Translations under genes and position numbers: made by a program
Notes under the pieces: generated by a model
What the model saw: the letters and a program-made list of their open reading frames with translations, nothing else
What the model was told of the DNA's origin: nothing
The model's database searches: none
Part shown: positions 24,732-33,435 of the stretch, piece after piece
How the letters are laid out: every line of letters starts with the position of its first letter
Numbering within the stretch: position 1 is the first letter of the stretch
Assembly (NCBI GenBank): GCA_022826585.1
Contig: JAJDUR010000055.1
Span: forward strand, 1 to 64,000
Length of the DNA: 64,000 nt
Origin: Dehalococcoidia bacterium
GTDB taxonomy: Bacteria > Chloroflexota > Dehalococcoidia > Tepidiformales > Tepidiformaceae
Direction of reading: 5' to 3'

Positions 24732-26081
24732 TCAGCGCTTGTCGAACTCGAGGTGGAGTTCGTAGAGGCCGAGCATGATGCCGGGCTGGTGGGTGAAGTC
24801 GTTCTTGCCCGGCGCGAAGCGGATGTTGTCGAGCCGTTCGATGAGCACCTCGGTGGCGATGTTCTGCTCGAGGCGGGAGATGCCCTGGCCGGGGCAGTTG
24901 CGCGGCCCCATGGAGAAGGTGAGGTGGCGGCCGGGGTTCTTGCGGTCGAGCTTGAGCTCGCCCGGGGCGGGGCAGAGGTCGGCATCGCGGTTGCCGGCGC
25001 CGAAGCGGAGGTGGAGGAGCGAGCCCTTCGGAATCTGGACCCCGCGGATCTCCATGTCCTCGGGGACGTAGCGGCCACCGGCGCCTCCCTGGGTGGGGGC
25101 GTAGAGGCGGAGCGCCTCCTCGACGAAGAAGCGGATCTTGCCAGGATCCTCGCGCAGCTCCTTCACGAGCTCGGGATGCTGGGCGAGGAGCAGGGCCTCG
25201 GAGGTGAGCGCGTACTGGGTGGTCTCGTTGCCGCCGATGTGCATGAGGACGGCGATGCTGATGATCTCGCCGTCGCTGAGCCTGCGCCCTTCGTAGTCGA
25301 CCTGGGTGAGGAAGGAGATCATGTCCTCCTTCGGGTTCTTCCGCTTCTCGTCGACCTGGGCCTGGATGTAGCGGTGGAAGTCGACGAGGACGGCGGCGTT
25401 CTCGCGCTCGACATCCTCGGGGAGCTCGTTGCGGGGGCCATCGCCGTAGACGAAGCGGCGGACCTGGGCCTCCTCCATCTTCTTGAGCATGGGCATGTCC
25501 TCGAGGGGGAAGCCGAGGATGGTGGTGATGACCGTCTGCGGGAGGGGAGCGGCGAACTGGGTGACGTACTCGACCTCACCGTCGTCGATCCAGCGGTCGA
25601 TGAGGCCGTTGACGGCAGCTCGGACCATCTCGCGGTGGCGCTCGGCGCCCTCGGGGCCGACCCACGGATCCCAGAGCTGCATGCGGTAGCGCTTGTGCTG
25701 CTCGACGGTGGGGCGAAGGGTCTGGGCGGCGTCGACGGTGTCGCCGAAGCCCTCCTCGCGGAACATCTCGGACTCGATCTCGCTGGAGCCGGCGGAGGCG
25801 GCGGCGGAGAGGTCCTCGGGCATGAGGTCGAAGAAGCGGTGATCGCGGGTGATGGAGGCGATGTCCTCGAACTTCGAGACGATGAAGGCATCGGTGCCGG
25901 GCAGCCAGCCCTTGCCGGGGATGCGGGCGATTGGCGCCTCGCTGTGGAGCACCTTGTAGGACTCGAACCACTGCTCCTGGGAGCCCGGCTCGAAGAGCTC
26001 GGCGCCGATGTCGGCGGCGACGGGGCAGCCCGAGGCGGCAGCGGCGGCGGTGTGGGCGGTGTCAGTGGTCGTGTCGGTCAT
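24732..26081 (-). CDS. Cytochrome P450
   Basis: A soluble bacterial P450 of 449 residues. The heme cysteine is Cys396 in FSMGPRNCPGQG, the I-helix oxygen groove is HIGGNETT, and the ExxR pair is in EEALRL. The N-terminus has no membrane anchor. No ferredoxin or ferredoxin reductase gene is close, so redox partners must be elsewhere. It follows a class III aminotransferase (26 bases) and precedes the acyl-CoA ligase, which points to stepwise breakdown of an amine- or alkyl-containing compound. ATG is preceded by GGGAGGAAG. Confidence 0.93.
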   Translation of the reverse strand: MTDTTTDTAHTAAAAASGCPVAADIGAELFEPGSQEQWFESYKVLHSEAPIARIPGKGWLPGTDAFIVSKFEDIASITRDHRFFDLMPEDLSAAASAGSSEIESEMFREEGFGDTVDAAQTLRPTVEQHKRYRMQLWDPWVGPEGAERHREMVRAAVNGLIDRWIDDGEVEYVTQFAAPLPQTVITTILGFPLEDMPMLKKMEEAQVRRFVYGDGPRNELPEDVERENAAVLVDFHRYIQAQVDEKRKNPKEDMISFLTQVDYEGRRLSDGEIISIAVLMHIGGNETTQYALTSEALLLAQHPELVKELREDPGKIRFFVEEALRLYAPTQGGAGGRYVPEDMEIRGVQIPKGSLLHLRFGAGNRDADLCPAPGELKLDRKNPGRHLTFSMGPRNCPGQGISRLEQNIATEVLIERLDNIRFAPGKNDFTHQPGIMLGLYELHLEFDKR

Positions 26082-26107
26082 GCGTGCTTCCTCCCGGGGG
26101 TTGGGGC

Positions 26108-27496
26108 TTAAACGTAGCCGAGTTCACGCTCCATCGCGTCGATGGCGTCCTCGGCGATGTCGTACGCCTTCATGGCGGTCTCTTCGGAGCAGACGAGGGG
26201 CGGGCAGACGCGGGTCACGTTGCCGCCGCCGGAGACGACGAGGCCGCGCTCGAGGCAGTTCTTGTAGAAGAGGCGACCCGCCTCGAGGCTGGGCTCGCGG
26301 CTCTCCTTGTCCTTGACGAAGTCGAGGGCGAGGAGGAGGCCCCTGCCGCGGGCGTCGCCGACGGAGGGGTGGGTGTCGCGGATGCGCCGGAGGCGTTCGA
26401 GCGAGACCTCGCCGAGGTCGCGGGCGTGATCGAGGAGGTTCTCCTCGTCGACCGTGTCGAGGACGGCGATGGCGGAGGCGCAGGCGGCCGGCTGGCCGCC
26501 GTTGGTGGTCGAGGGCTGGGTCTCCTGGAGGGCGTCCTTGAGGCCCTCGCGCACGCAGAGGACGGAGATGGGGATGCCGTTCCCGAGCATCTTGCCGATG
26601 ATGACCACGTCGGGGACGACGCCGTAGTGCTCGGCGGCGAACCACGTGCCCGTGCGCCCGAAGGTAGCGAACTCGTCGAAGATGAGGAGCATGTCGTGGC
26701 GGTCGGCGATCTCGCGGAGCCGGGGAAGGAACTCGTCGGGGTAGGTGCGGGCGCCGCTGCCGTTGGTGATGGGTTCGACGATGATGCCGGCGAGCTTGCC
26801 ATGGCTGTTGGAGAGCATCAGGCGCTCGGCGAAGTCGGTGCAGTGCATACCGCAGTCGGGGTACGTCATCTTGTACTCGCAGCGGTAGCAGAAGGCGGCG
26901 GGCACGGTGAGGAAGCCGGAGGGGCGGGGGCCGGTGGCGGGATTGCCCATGCCCGTGGCGATGGCGCTGGTGGTGCGGCCGTGGTAGTCGCCGGTGAAGG
27001 CGAGGAACTCGTGGTTTCCGGTGGCGGCGCGGGCGACGCGGAGGGCGGCTTCGGTGGCCTCGGTGCCGGTGTTGAAGAACTGGAAGACGTTGAGGTCGCC
27101 AGGGGTGATGGCGGCGAGGCGCTCCATGAGCTGGACGCGCACGTCGGTGGGGAAGTCGCGCACGTTGAGGAGGCGGCCCGCCTGGTTGGCGACAGCCTCG
27201 GTGATGCGGGGATGGGCGTGGCCGAGGGCGGCAACCATGTGGCCCTGGGTGAAATCGATGTAGCGGTTGCCGTCGGCGTCGGTAAGGGTGACGCCCTCGC
27301 CGTGGGTGAAGGCCACAGGGAGGATGTTCACCATCTGGAAGTAGCTGCCGTACTGGTACTGCTGGGTCTTCTCGAAGAGCTCCCGGGAGCGGGGGCCGGG
27401 AAGGTCGCCGTCGATCAGGGGGGCGTCGGCGGCGGGCGCGTTCGCCCACTCGATGCTGTTAGCGAAGGTAGGACCCGACCGGGCTTGCGTCGCCAT
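26108..27496 (-). CDS. Class III PLP-dependent aminotransferase
   Basis: A 462-residue omega-type aminotransferase. The PLP lysine is Lys302 in VVIIGKMLGNGIPIS, after the conserved DEFATFGRTG that holds the pyridine Asp. It has a Cys-rich insertion (FCYRCEYKMTYPDCGMHC) seen in one branch of this family, probably structural. A TACAAT hexamer about 28 bases upstream plus GAGGAGG before the ATG suggest it heads the operon aminotransferase-P450-acyl-CoA ligase. Amino donor and acceptor cannot be told; 4-aminobutyrate-type and 2,2-dialkylglycine-type members share these motifs. Confidence 0.9.
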   Translation of the reverse strand: MATQARSGPTFANSIEWANAPAADAPLIDGDLPGPRSRELFEKTQQYQYGSYFQMVNILPVAFTHGEGVTLTDADGNRYIDFTQGHMVAALGHAHPRITEAVANQAGRLLNVRDFPTDVRVQLMERLAAITPGDLNVFQFFNTGTEATEAALRVARAATGNHEFLAFTGDYHGRTTSAIATGMGNPATGPRPSGFLTVPAAFCYRCEYKMTYPDCGMHCTDFAERLMLSNSHGKLAGIIVEPITNGSGARTYPDEFLPRLREIADRHDMLLIFDEFATFGRTGTWFAAEHYGVVPDVVIIGKMLGNGIPISVLCVREGLKDALQETQPSTTNGGQPAACASAIAVLDTVDEENLLDHARDLGEVSLERLRRIRDTHPSVGDARGRGLLLALDFVKDKESREPSLEAGRLFYKNCLERGLVVSGGGNVTRVCPPLVCSEETAMKAYDIAEDAIDAMERELGYV

Positions 27497-27562
27497 GCCT
27501 CGCTCCTCCTCGGGGGCGGAGCGGATTGTACGCGCCAGCGGGTGGCGACGGGCAGTGGCGGC

Positions 27563-27817
27563 CTAGGAGGGAATAGCGCCGATGCGCTCGGCCTCCGTCT
27601 CGCGAAGCTCCTGCGCCTCGGCGGGCGTGAAGGTGGCCCCGCAGGTGCCGCAGTCGTAACGCGAGGCCCTGTCCTCGTGCCCGATGTCATCCGGTTCGTC
27701 CCACTTGGGGACGAGGTTGGTGTGGGGACACTCGTCGCGCTCGATCGGCACATCGGCGTGAAGGCCCTCGGCCTCCGAGGGATCCCCGCGCTTGAAGACC
27801 CTGTCCAGGAAACCCAT
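27563..27817 (-). CDS. Small zinc-ribbon-like protein
   Basis: An 84-residue protein with CPH and, 30 residues later, CGTCGATF, a treble of Cys/His that looks like one zinc ribbon. The ATG at 27817 has GGGGAGG seven bases upstream; a longer frame exists but its extra N-terminus is not protein-like. Unknown role. It is 66 bases from the aminotransferase gene on the same strand and may be transcribed with it. Confidence 0.65.
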   Translation of the reverse strand: MGFLDRVFKRGDPSEAEGLHADVPIERDECPHTNLVPKWDEPDDIGHEDRASRYDCGTCGATFTPAEAQELRETEAERIGAIPS

Positions 27818-27945
27818 GCGTTGCCTCCCCTTGCAATGGGCTAAACAACGTAATCGTATACGGGTGGTCGGGGGGCACCCGAGACTGCATATCAGTTGCC
27901 TATTGGCGACAGTCTGGAAGCGGGTCGCGTAGCCTTTTCGCCGCC

Positions 27946-30366
27946 ATGCCTGGAGCGCTCGCGCCATACCGCATCATCGACCTGACCCGCGAGATGGGAG
28001 CGGTCTGCACGCGAATGCTGGCGGGGCTGGGCGCCGATGTCGTGCGGATCGAGCCGCCTGGAGGGGATGGGACGCGTCGGCGGGCGCCGCTGGTCGGGAG
28101 CGGGGACGGACTGAGCGCCTGGTGGGCGCAGATGCACGCCGGGAAGCGCAGCATCACGCTCGACGATGGGTCGGCGGCGGACGCAGCGTTCCTGATGGAC
28201 CTGTGCGCCAGCGCCGATGCGGTCGTGACCTCGCCGGACGACCGGGGAGGCGCGTGGGCGCTGGACCTCGATGAGCTGGCGAGGCGGGCGCCGCACGTGG
28301 TGCGGACGGTCATCACGCCGTTCGGGCTGGAGGGGCCGAAGGCGGGGTGGGCGGGTAGTGACCTGGTCGGGCTGGCCGCAGGAGGGCTGATGTCGCTCTG
28401 CGGCGACCCGGACCGGGCGCCGCTGCGGGTGGCGGTGGAGCAGGCGTACGCGCTGGTGGGCGCACAGGCGTGCGTGGGGACGTTGCTGGCGCTGCGGGCA
28501 CGGAGGCTGACGGGGCGGGGGCAACTGGTGGACGTCTCGACGCAGGCGGCGGTCGCGAACGCGCTGGGGAATGCGCGGCTCTACTCCGCGATGGGGGGCC
28601 TGGTGGCGAAGCGGGCGGGGGGAGGCCGCGCTTTCGGGACGCAGGGCACGCGGCTTATCTACGAATCGGCCGACGGGTACGTCGCGTACTGGCGGCAGCC
28701 GGACAGCATCCGGGCGCTGGCGCGCTGGTTCGACGACGCGGGAGAGCCGCGCACGTTCGACGCGGAGGCGTGGGCGGGGCGGGCGCTGGTCGGCGGGGAC
28801 ATGCCCCCACCGGAGGAGGTGGAGGCGCTGGAGTCGGAGATCCGGCGGTTCTTCGCCGCGCGGAGCACGCACGAGCTGGGGGAGGAGGGGCAGCCGCGGG
28901 GGCTCATGATCTACCCGGTCAACACGATGGCGGACCTGGTCGAAAGCGAGCAGCTTGCGGCACGCGACTTCTTCGGCGAGGCGGCGTCGCCGGCGGGAAG
29001 GCTGCGGATGGCGGGCGCGCCGATGAAGCTCTCGGGCACGCCCTGGCGGACGGGGGAGGTCGCGGCTGCGGGGGCGCACGGGGACGCGGTGCGGGCGGAG
29101 GTAGCGGCGGGGCGGAAGGCCCCGGAGGTGGCGGAGCGGGAGGGGGCCGTGGGGGCACGGGACCTGTTCAAGGGGATCCGGGTGGCCGACTTCTCGTGGG
29201 TGGGGGTGGGGCCGAACTCGGCGCAGGTGCTGGCCTGGCACGGGGCGGAGGTCGTCCGGGTGGAATCGACGTTGAAGCTGGACACGTTCCGCTCGGGCGG
29301 GCCGCGTCCGGGGAACGACACCAGTCCCGACGGGAGCGCCTACTGGGCGAACCACAACCGCGACAAGCTGGGCGTGCAGATCAACCTGCGGACGCCCGGG
29401 GGGCTGGAGGCGGCAAAGCGGCTGATCGCCGCGAGTGACGTGGTGACGGAGTCGTTCACGCCGGGGTTCATGCAGCGGGTGGGGCTGGACTACGAGTCGG
29501 TGCGGGCGATCAACCCGGACGTGATCATGATGTCGATGTCGATGGAGGGGCAGGACGGGCCGCACGCGCAGTTCCGGGGCTTCGGGCTGATCCTGCAGGC
29601 GGCGGCCGGCATCACGGGGTTCACGAGCTGGCCCGATCGGCCGCCGACGGGCACGGGGGTCGCGTACACGGACTGGGTGGCGATGCACTTCGCGGCGACC
29701 TCGCTGCTGGCCGCGCTGGACCACCGGGAGCGCACGGGCGAAGGGCAGTACATCGACCTCTCGCAACTGGAGGCGATGACGTACGCGCTGGACGGGGCGC
29801 TGGTGGCGGCGCTCAACGACGGCGCGGAGACGGTCGCAAACGGCAACCGGCACCCGGAGGCGGCTCCACACGGGGTGTTCGCCTGCCGGGGAGACGACCG
29901 CTGGTGCGCGATTTCGGTGATGAGCGACGAGCAGTGGGCGAGCCTGTGCGGCGCGGTCGGGCGGAAGGACTGGGCTGGGGACGAGGGGCTGCGGGAGGCG
30001 TCGGGGCGGAAGCGTCGGGAGGAGGAACTGGAGGCGGGGCTGGCGGCGTGGTGCGGGGAGCGGACGGCGGAGGAGGCACAGGAGGCGCTACAGGCGGCGG
30101 CGGTGCCGGCGCACCTCGTGGCGACGATGGCGGACGTGGAGGAGGATCCGCAGCTGAATGCGCGCGGTCACTTCTGGGAGACGGACCACCCGGTCATCGG
30201 GCCGCTGCGGTACGACGGCGCGGCCTACCTGCTGAGCGAGACGCGGGCGGGGCCGCGCAACCCCGCGCCCTTGCTGGGGCAGCACACGGAGCAGGTGTTC
30301 CGCGAGGTGCTGGGCTACAGCGAGGAACAGCTGGCGGAGCTGGTCGCCGGCGGCGCGCTCGAGTAG
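27946..30366 (+). CDS. Double-domain CaiB/BaiF family (class III) CoA-transferase
   Basis: 806 residues, two class III CoA-transferase units in one chain (about 1-390 and 391-806). Family marks appear twice: RIIDLTREMGAV with GADVVRIEPP, and RVADFSWVGVGP with GAEVVRVES. In the second unit Asp576 (VAYTDWVAMHF) lines up with the catalytic Asp169 of formyl-CoA transferase. In the first unit the matching place is Tyr168, so that half may be inactive and structural. Such enzymes move CoA between acids. ATG follows a TAGCCT hexamer by ten bases. Divergent from the zinc-ribbon gene; convergent with the Rieske gene. Confidence 0.9.
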   Translation: MPGALAPYRIIDLTREMGAVCTRMLAGLGADVVRIEPPGGDGTRRRAPLVGSGDGLSAWWAQMHAGKRSITLDDGSAADAAFLMDLCASADAVVTSPDDRGGAWALDLDELARRAPHVVRTVITPFGLEGPKAGWAGSDLVGLAAGGLMSLCGDPDRAPLRVAVEQAYALVGAQACVGTLLALRARRLTGRGQLVDVSTQAAVANALGNARLYSAMGGLVAKRAGGGRAFGTQGTRLIYESADGYVAYWRQPDSIRALARWFDDAGEPRTFDAEAWAGRALVGGDMPPPEEVEALESEIRRFFAARSTHELGEEGQPRGLMIYPVNTMADLVESEQLAARDFFGEAASPAGRLRMAGAPMKLSGTPWRTGEVAAAGAHGDAVRAEVAAGRKAPEVAEREGAVGARDLFKGIRVADFSWVGVGPNSAQVLAWHGAEVVRVESTLKLDTFRSGGPRPGNDTSPDGSAYWANHNRDKLGVQINLRTPGGLEAAKRLIAASDVVTESFTPGFMQRVGLDYESVRAINPDVIMMSMSMEGQDGPHAQFRGFGLILQAAAGITGFTSWPDRPPTGTGVAYTDWVAMHFAATSLLAALDHRERTGEGQYIDLSQLEAMTYALDGALVAALNDGAETVANGNRHPEAAPHGVFACRGDDRWCAISVMSDEQWASLCGAVGRKDWAGDEGLREASGRKRREEELEAGLAAWCGERTAEEAQEALQAAAVPAHLVATMADVEEDPQLNARGHFWETDHPVIGPLRYDGAAYLLSETRAGPRNPAPLLGQHTEQVFREVLGYSEEQLAELVAGGALE

Positions 30367-30380
30367 ACGCGGGCACGAAA

Positions 30381-30408
30381 AAGCCGTGGCGCCTGGGCGC
30401 CACGGCTT
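30381..30408 (-). terminator. Rho-independent terminator of Rieske gene
   Basis: Perfect 11-bp stem (AAGCCGTGGCG/CGCCACGGCTT) with a six-base loop, followed on the minus strand by TTT, so five T in a row with the stem end. It lies between the convergent CaiB and Rieske genes, 25 bases past the Rieske stop, and may also slow the opposite strand. Confidence 0.75.
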
Positions 30409-30433
30409 CCGCTGGTGCCTGTCGGGCCTCGAC

Positions 30434-31711
30434 CTAGCGGTCGGGGCCTTCGAGGTAGTTATCGAGCACCTTGTGCATGTGGCGGATGCGGCGCTCGCGG
30501 TAGTTGATGAGGAGCCCCTTGTAGGCCCGCGAGTTCATGCCCTTCTGAACGCGCGGCAAGTTGTAGGAGTCCTGGTCCATCACGAGGCCGATCGAGATCT
30601 CGCCATGCTTGTACTGCGCGTGGATCGGACGCGGAGGATGGTCCACCCCCGGCGGGATGCGCACGTAGGTCTGCATGTCGAAGAACATCTTGTTCGGATC
30701 CGTCGGGTGCGGGCGCTGACGGAAGAACAGGAAGTTGAGGGCGTTCGTGTTGAACGTGAGGCTGGGGAAGATGTAGTAGTGGTAGTCGTCGGAGAGCTGA
30801 TCATCGTTCAGCTCGGAGACGTCCAGCCCCTGGGCGGCGGCCGACTTCTTGGTGGCGGCCTGCATGGCGGGGCGAACATCGCCCATACCACCCTCGAACG
30901 TGTCGGGGTCGATGCCAGCGGCGACCATGAACTCGCGCAGCGGCTGCGTCACTTCCTTCTGGTTCGGGTAGCGCGGGCTGACAAGACCGAACGGGACGAG
31001 ATAGCGGTTGTGCCGCTCGTACAGGTCGATCTGCACGTGGATGTCGTCAAGCGACTCCAGCAGCTGCGGGTGGATGCCCTGCACGTGGTAGACCTCGTTG
31101 AAGGCATCGACGGAGGCCTTCCAGTTCGTGTCCCACTCCACGGTCAGGTCCTGGACGATGGCGTACTCCTCGAAGTGGTAGGGATCGAGGTGCCAGTTGA
31201 CCGGCTCGAGGAACTCGAGCAGGGGCTCGGCGTCGGGGTTCATGTTGAACCAGACGAAGCCGCCCCACGTGTCGCAGGGAATCTCGGTCAGGGCGGTCTC
31301 CTGGGGGACGCCCTGGGTGAACGTGTCCTCGTCCGGCACGAACTTCTTGGAGCCATCGAGATTGAACTCGAAGAAGTGGTAGGCGCACTGGAACGACTCC
31401 GCGTGGCCCATGCCCGGGTTGCGGATCTGGTTCCCGCGGTGGGGGCAGACGTTGTAGAAGGCGCGGACCTTGTCCTCCGCCTCTCGCACGATCAGGAAGG
31501 ACTCGGGCCCCAGCTCGGTCGTAAAGTAGTCGCCGACGTTGGGGATGTCGGACTCGCGGCCGGCCATGTTCCAGACCTTGGTCCACATGCGCTCCCATTC
31601 GAGCTGCATGTACTCCTTCGAGATGTAGCGCTCCTTGGGGATGAGCTCGGTGCCGAGGAGAGGCTCCGGGGCCTTCTCCGTGGGGGTTCCCTGACGGACG
31701 GACGTGGTCAT
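30434..31711 (-). CDS. Rieske non-heme iron oxygenase, catalytic subunit
   Basis: A 425-residue ring-hydroxylating-type oxygenase. Rieske 2Fe-2S ligands are in CPHRGN and CAYHFFEF; the mononuclear iron ligands are in DAFNEVYHVQGIH with an Asp later. It hydroxylates or demethylates a small organic compound with electrons from a reductase not seen here. ATG at 31711 with GGAG upstream; the 450 codons open upstream are not protein-like. A clear terminator follows. Substrate unknown, but it shares the neighbourhood with P450, CoA-transferase and acyl-CoA ligase genes. Confidence 0.92.
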   Translation of the reverse strand: MTTSVRQGTPTEKAPEPLLGTELIPKERYISKEYMQLEWERMWTKVWNMAGRESDIPNVGDYFTTELGPESFLIVREAEDKVRAFYNVCPHRGNQIRNPGMGHAESFQCAYHFFEFNLDGSKKFVPDEDTFTQGVPQETALTEIPCDTWGGFVWFNMNPDAEPLLEFLEPVNWHLDPYHFEEYAIVQDLTVEWDTNWKASVDAFNEVYHVQGIHPQLLESLDDIHVQIDLYERHNRYLVPFGLVSPRYPNQKEVTQPLREFMVAAGIDPDTFEGGMGDVRPAMQAATKKSAAAQGLDVSELNDDQLSDDYHYYIFPSLTFNTNALNFLFFRQRPHPTDPNKMFFDMQTYVRIPPGVDHPPRPIHAQYKHGEISIGLVMDQDSYNLPRVQKGMNSRAYKGLLINYRERRIRHMHKVLDNYLEGPDR

Positions 31712-31850
31712 GCGGCTGCTCCGGGTTCGGGATTCGCGCGCGTATCGCGCAGACACGGGAAAGGTACCCGGAATCGGGCTGCGGGGGAACCCCGAAGGGG
31801 TACGAAGGCCCGTTCCGGCGTGCCCGAAAGGCCCGAGGCCGTCGCTGCGA

Positions 31851-31856
31851 TAGAAT
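31851..31856 (+). promoter_or_regulatory. -10 element of apt operon
   Basis: TAGAAT, eight bases before the GTG of apt; predicted leaderless transcript for the whole apt-mtnA operon. It lies in the 153-base gap divergent to the Rieske gene, which otherwise shows only short GC-rich inverted repeats. Confidence 0.55.
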
Positions 31857-31864
31857 CGCTCGCC

Positions 31865-32377
31865 GTGGACCTGCGACGAAGCATCCGAGACGTTCCCGAC
31901 TTCCCAAAGGAAGGCGTGCTCTTCCGCGACATCACGCCGCTGCTGGGGGACCCGCTGGCGTTCCGCTACAGCATTGACGAGCTGTGCGTGCACGCGGCTC
32001 GGCGGGACGCTTCGGCGATCGTGGGCATCGAGTCGCGCGGGTTCGTGTTCGCGGCGGCGATGGCGGACCGCATGCGGCTGCCGTTCGTGCCGCTGCGGAA
32101 GCCGGGGAAGCTGCCGGCCGCACGCATGTCGATCGAGTACTCGCTGGAGTACGGCGACAGCCAGCTCGACATCCACGAGGATGCGCTCTCGGTGGGGAAG
32201 CGGGCGTACATCGTCGACGACCTGCTGGCGACGGGGGGGACGGCGGCGGCGGCGGCGAAGCTGGTGGAGCTGGCAGGCGGTGAGGTCGTGGGGCTGGGAT
32301 TCGTGATCGAGCTGGAGGAGCTGGGAGGACGGGCGAAGATCAGCGGCTACGACGCCATGAGCCTCGTCCGCTACTAG
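31865..32377 (+). CDS. apt: Adenine phosphoribosyltransferase
   Basis: Converts adenine and PRPP to AMP. The 170-residue protein has LRRSIRDVPDFPKEGVLFRDITPLL at its N-terminus in the usual order, GIESRGFVF, and the PRPP motif AYIVDDLLATGGT. The GTG start is supported by the TAGAAT hexamer eight bases upstream and by family alignment. As first gene of the operon it recycles the adenine released by MtnP two genes further on. Confidence 0.95.
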   Translation: MDLRRSIRDVPDFPKEGVLFRDITPLLGDPLAFRYSIDELCVHAARRDASAIVGIESRGFVFAAAMADRMRLPFVPLRKPGKLPAARMSIEYSLEYGDSQLDIHEDALSVGKRAYIVDDLLATGGTAAAAAKLVELAGGEVVGLGFVIELEELGGRAKISGYDAMSLVRY

Positions 32378-32386
32378 GGGCGAGCG

Positions 32387-33418
32387 GTGAGCGGCTACAC
32401 GCCGATCCGCATCCTGCCGGGCGAAGGCATCGAGATCCTGGACCAGACCCTGCTGCCGCACGAGGAGCGGTACCTGCGGCTGGGCACGGTGGCGGAGGTA
32501 GCGGAGGCGATCCGCTCGCTGCGGGTTCGGGGAGCGCCGCTGCTGGGCGTGACGGGCGCCTCCGGGATGGCGATCGCGGGGGAGGAGCGCGGAGCGGGGG
32601 CGGCGGCACTGGCCGAGGCGGCGACCGAGCTGAAGGCGACGCGCCCAACCGCCGTCGACCTGGGTGCGACGATCGACGAGGCGCTGGCGGCGGCGGAAGG
32701 GGCAGCCAGGCAAGATCAACGGCGAGCCGTACTCTGGGAGTTCGCGGAACGGGCGCTCACGCGGCAACGGGAGCGGGACACCGCACTCGCGCGGCACGGG
32801 CGGGAGCTGCCGGGGCTGGAGGGGGCGGTGCTCACGCACTGCAACACGGGCGGCCTCGCGACGGGAGGGGCGGGGACAGCGCTGGCGGTAATCGCGGAGG
32901 CCTGGCGGGCGGGGAGAATCGAGCGCTGTTTCGCGACGGAGACACGTCCATTGCTGCAGGGGGCGCGGCTGACGATGTGGGAGCTGGGAGCGCTGGGCAT
33001 CCCCGGCACGCTGCTGCCGGACACGGCTGCCGCCTCCCTGATCGCATCGGGAGCGGTGAGCGCCGTGATCACGGGGGCGGACCGGATCGTGGCGAACGGG
33101 GACGGGGCGAACAAGGTCGGGACGTACGGACTGGCGGCGGTCGCCGCCCGGCACGGCGTGCCGTTCTACCTCGTGGCGCCGATCAGCACCTTCGATGCGA
33201 ACACGCCGTCGGGGGAGGCAATCCCGATCGAGTTCCGGGGGGACGGCGAGGTGGGGGGCTTCGGCGACGAGCGCTGGAGTCCGGACGGGGGCGGGGCCTA
33301 CAACCCCGCGTTCGACGTGACGCCGGCGGAGCTGATCGCGGGGATCGTGACCGAAACGGGCGTGCTCCGGCCCCCGTACGGACCGGCGATCGCCGCGCTG
33401 ACCGCCCGGAACGGGTAG
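32387..33418 (+). CDS. mtnA: S-methyl-5-thioribose-1-phosphate isomerase
   Basis: 343 residues of the eIF2B-like MtnA family, isomerising methylthioribose-1-phosphate to methylthioribulose-1-phosphate. The catalytic Cys is in LTHCNTGGLA and the Asp in VITGADRI; RVRGAPLLGVTGA binds phosphate. GTG start nine bases after apt. The later salvage genes mtnB, mtnC, mtnD are absent from the window, so the sulfur may return to methionine by another branch or by genes elsewhere. Confidence 0.94.
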   Translation: MSGYTPIRILPGEGIEILDQTLLPHEERYLRLGTVAEVAEAIRSLRVRGAPLLGVTGASGMAIAGEERGAGAAALAEAATELKATRPTAVDLGATIDEALAAAEGAARQDQRRAVLWEFAERALTRQRERDTALARHGRELPGLEGAVLTHCNTGGLATGGAGTALAVIAEAWRAGRIERCFATETRPLLQGARLTMWELGALGIPGTLLPDTAAASLIASGAVSAVITGADRIVANGDGANKVGTYGLAAVAARHGVPFYLVAPISTFDANTPSGEAIPIEFRGDGEVGGFGDERWSPDGGGAYNPAFDVTPAELIAGIVTETGVLRPPYGPAIAALTARNG

Positions 33419-33421
33419 CGG

Positions 33422-33427
33422 TAGACT
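33422..33427 (+). promoter_or_regulatory. -10 element before mtnP
   Basis: TAGACT eight bases before the mtnP GTG, in the 17-base gap after mtnA; a possible internal leaderless promoter. Confidence 0.4.
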
Positions 33428-33435
33428 CCGAGCCA

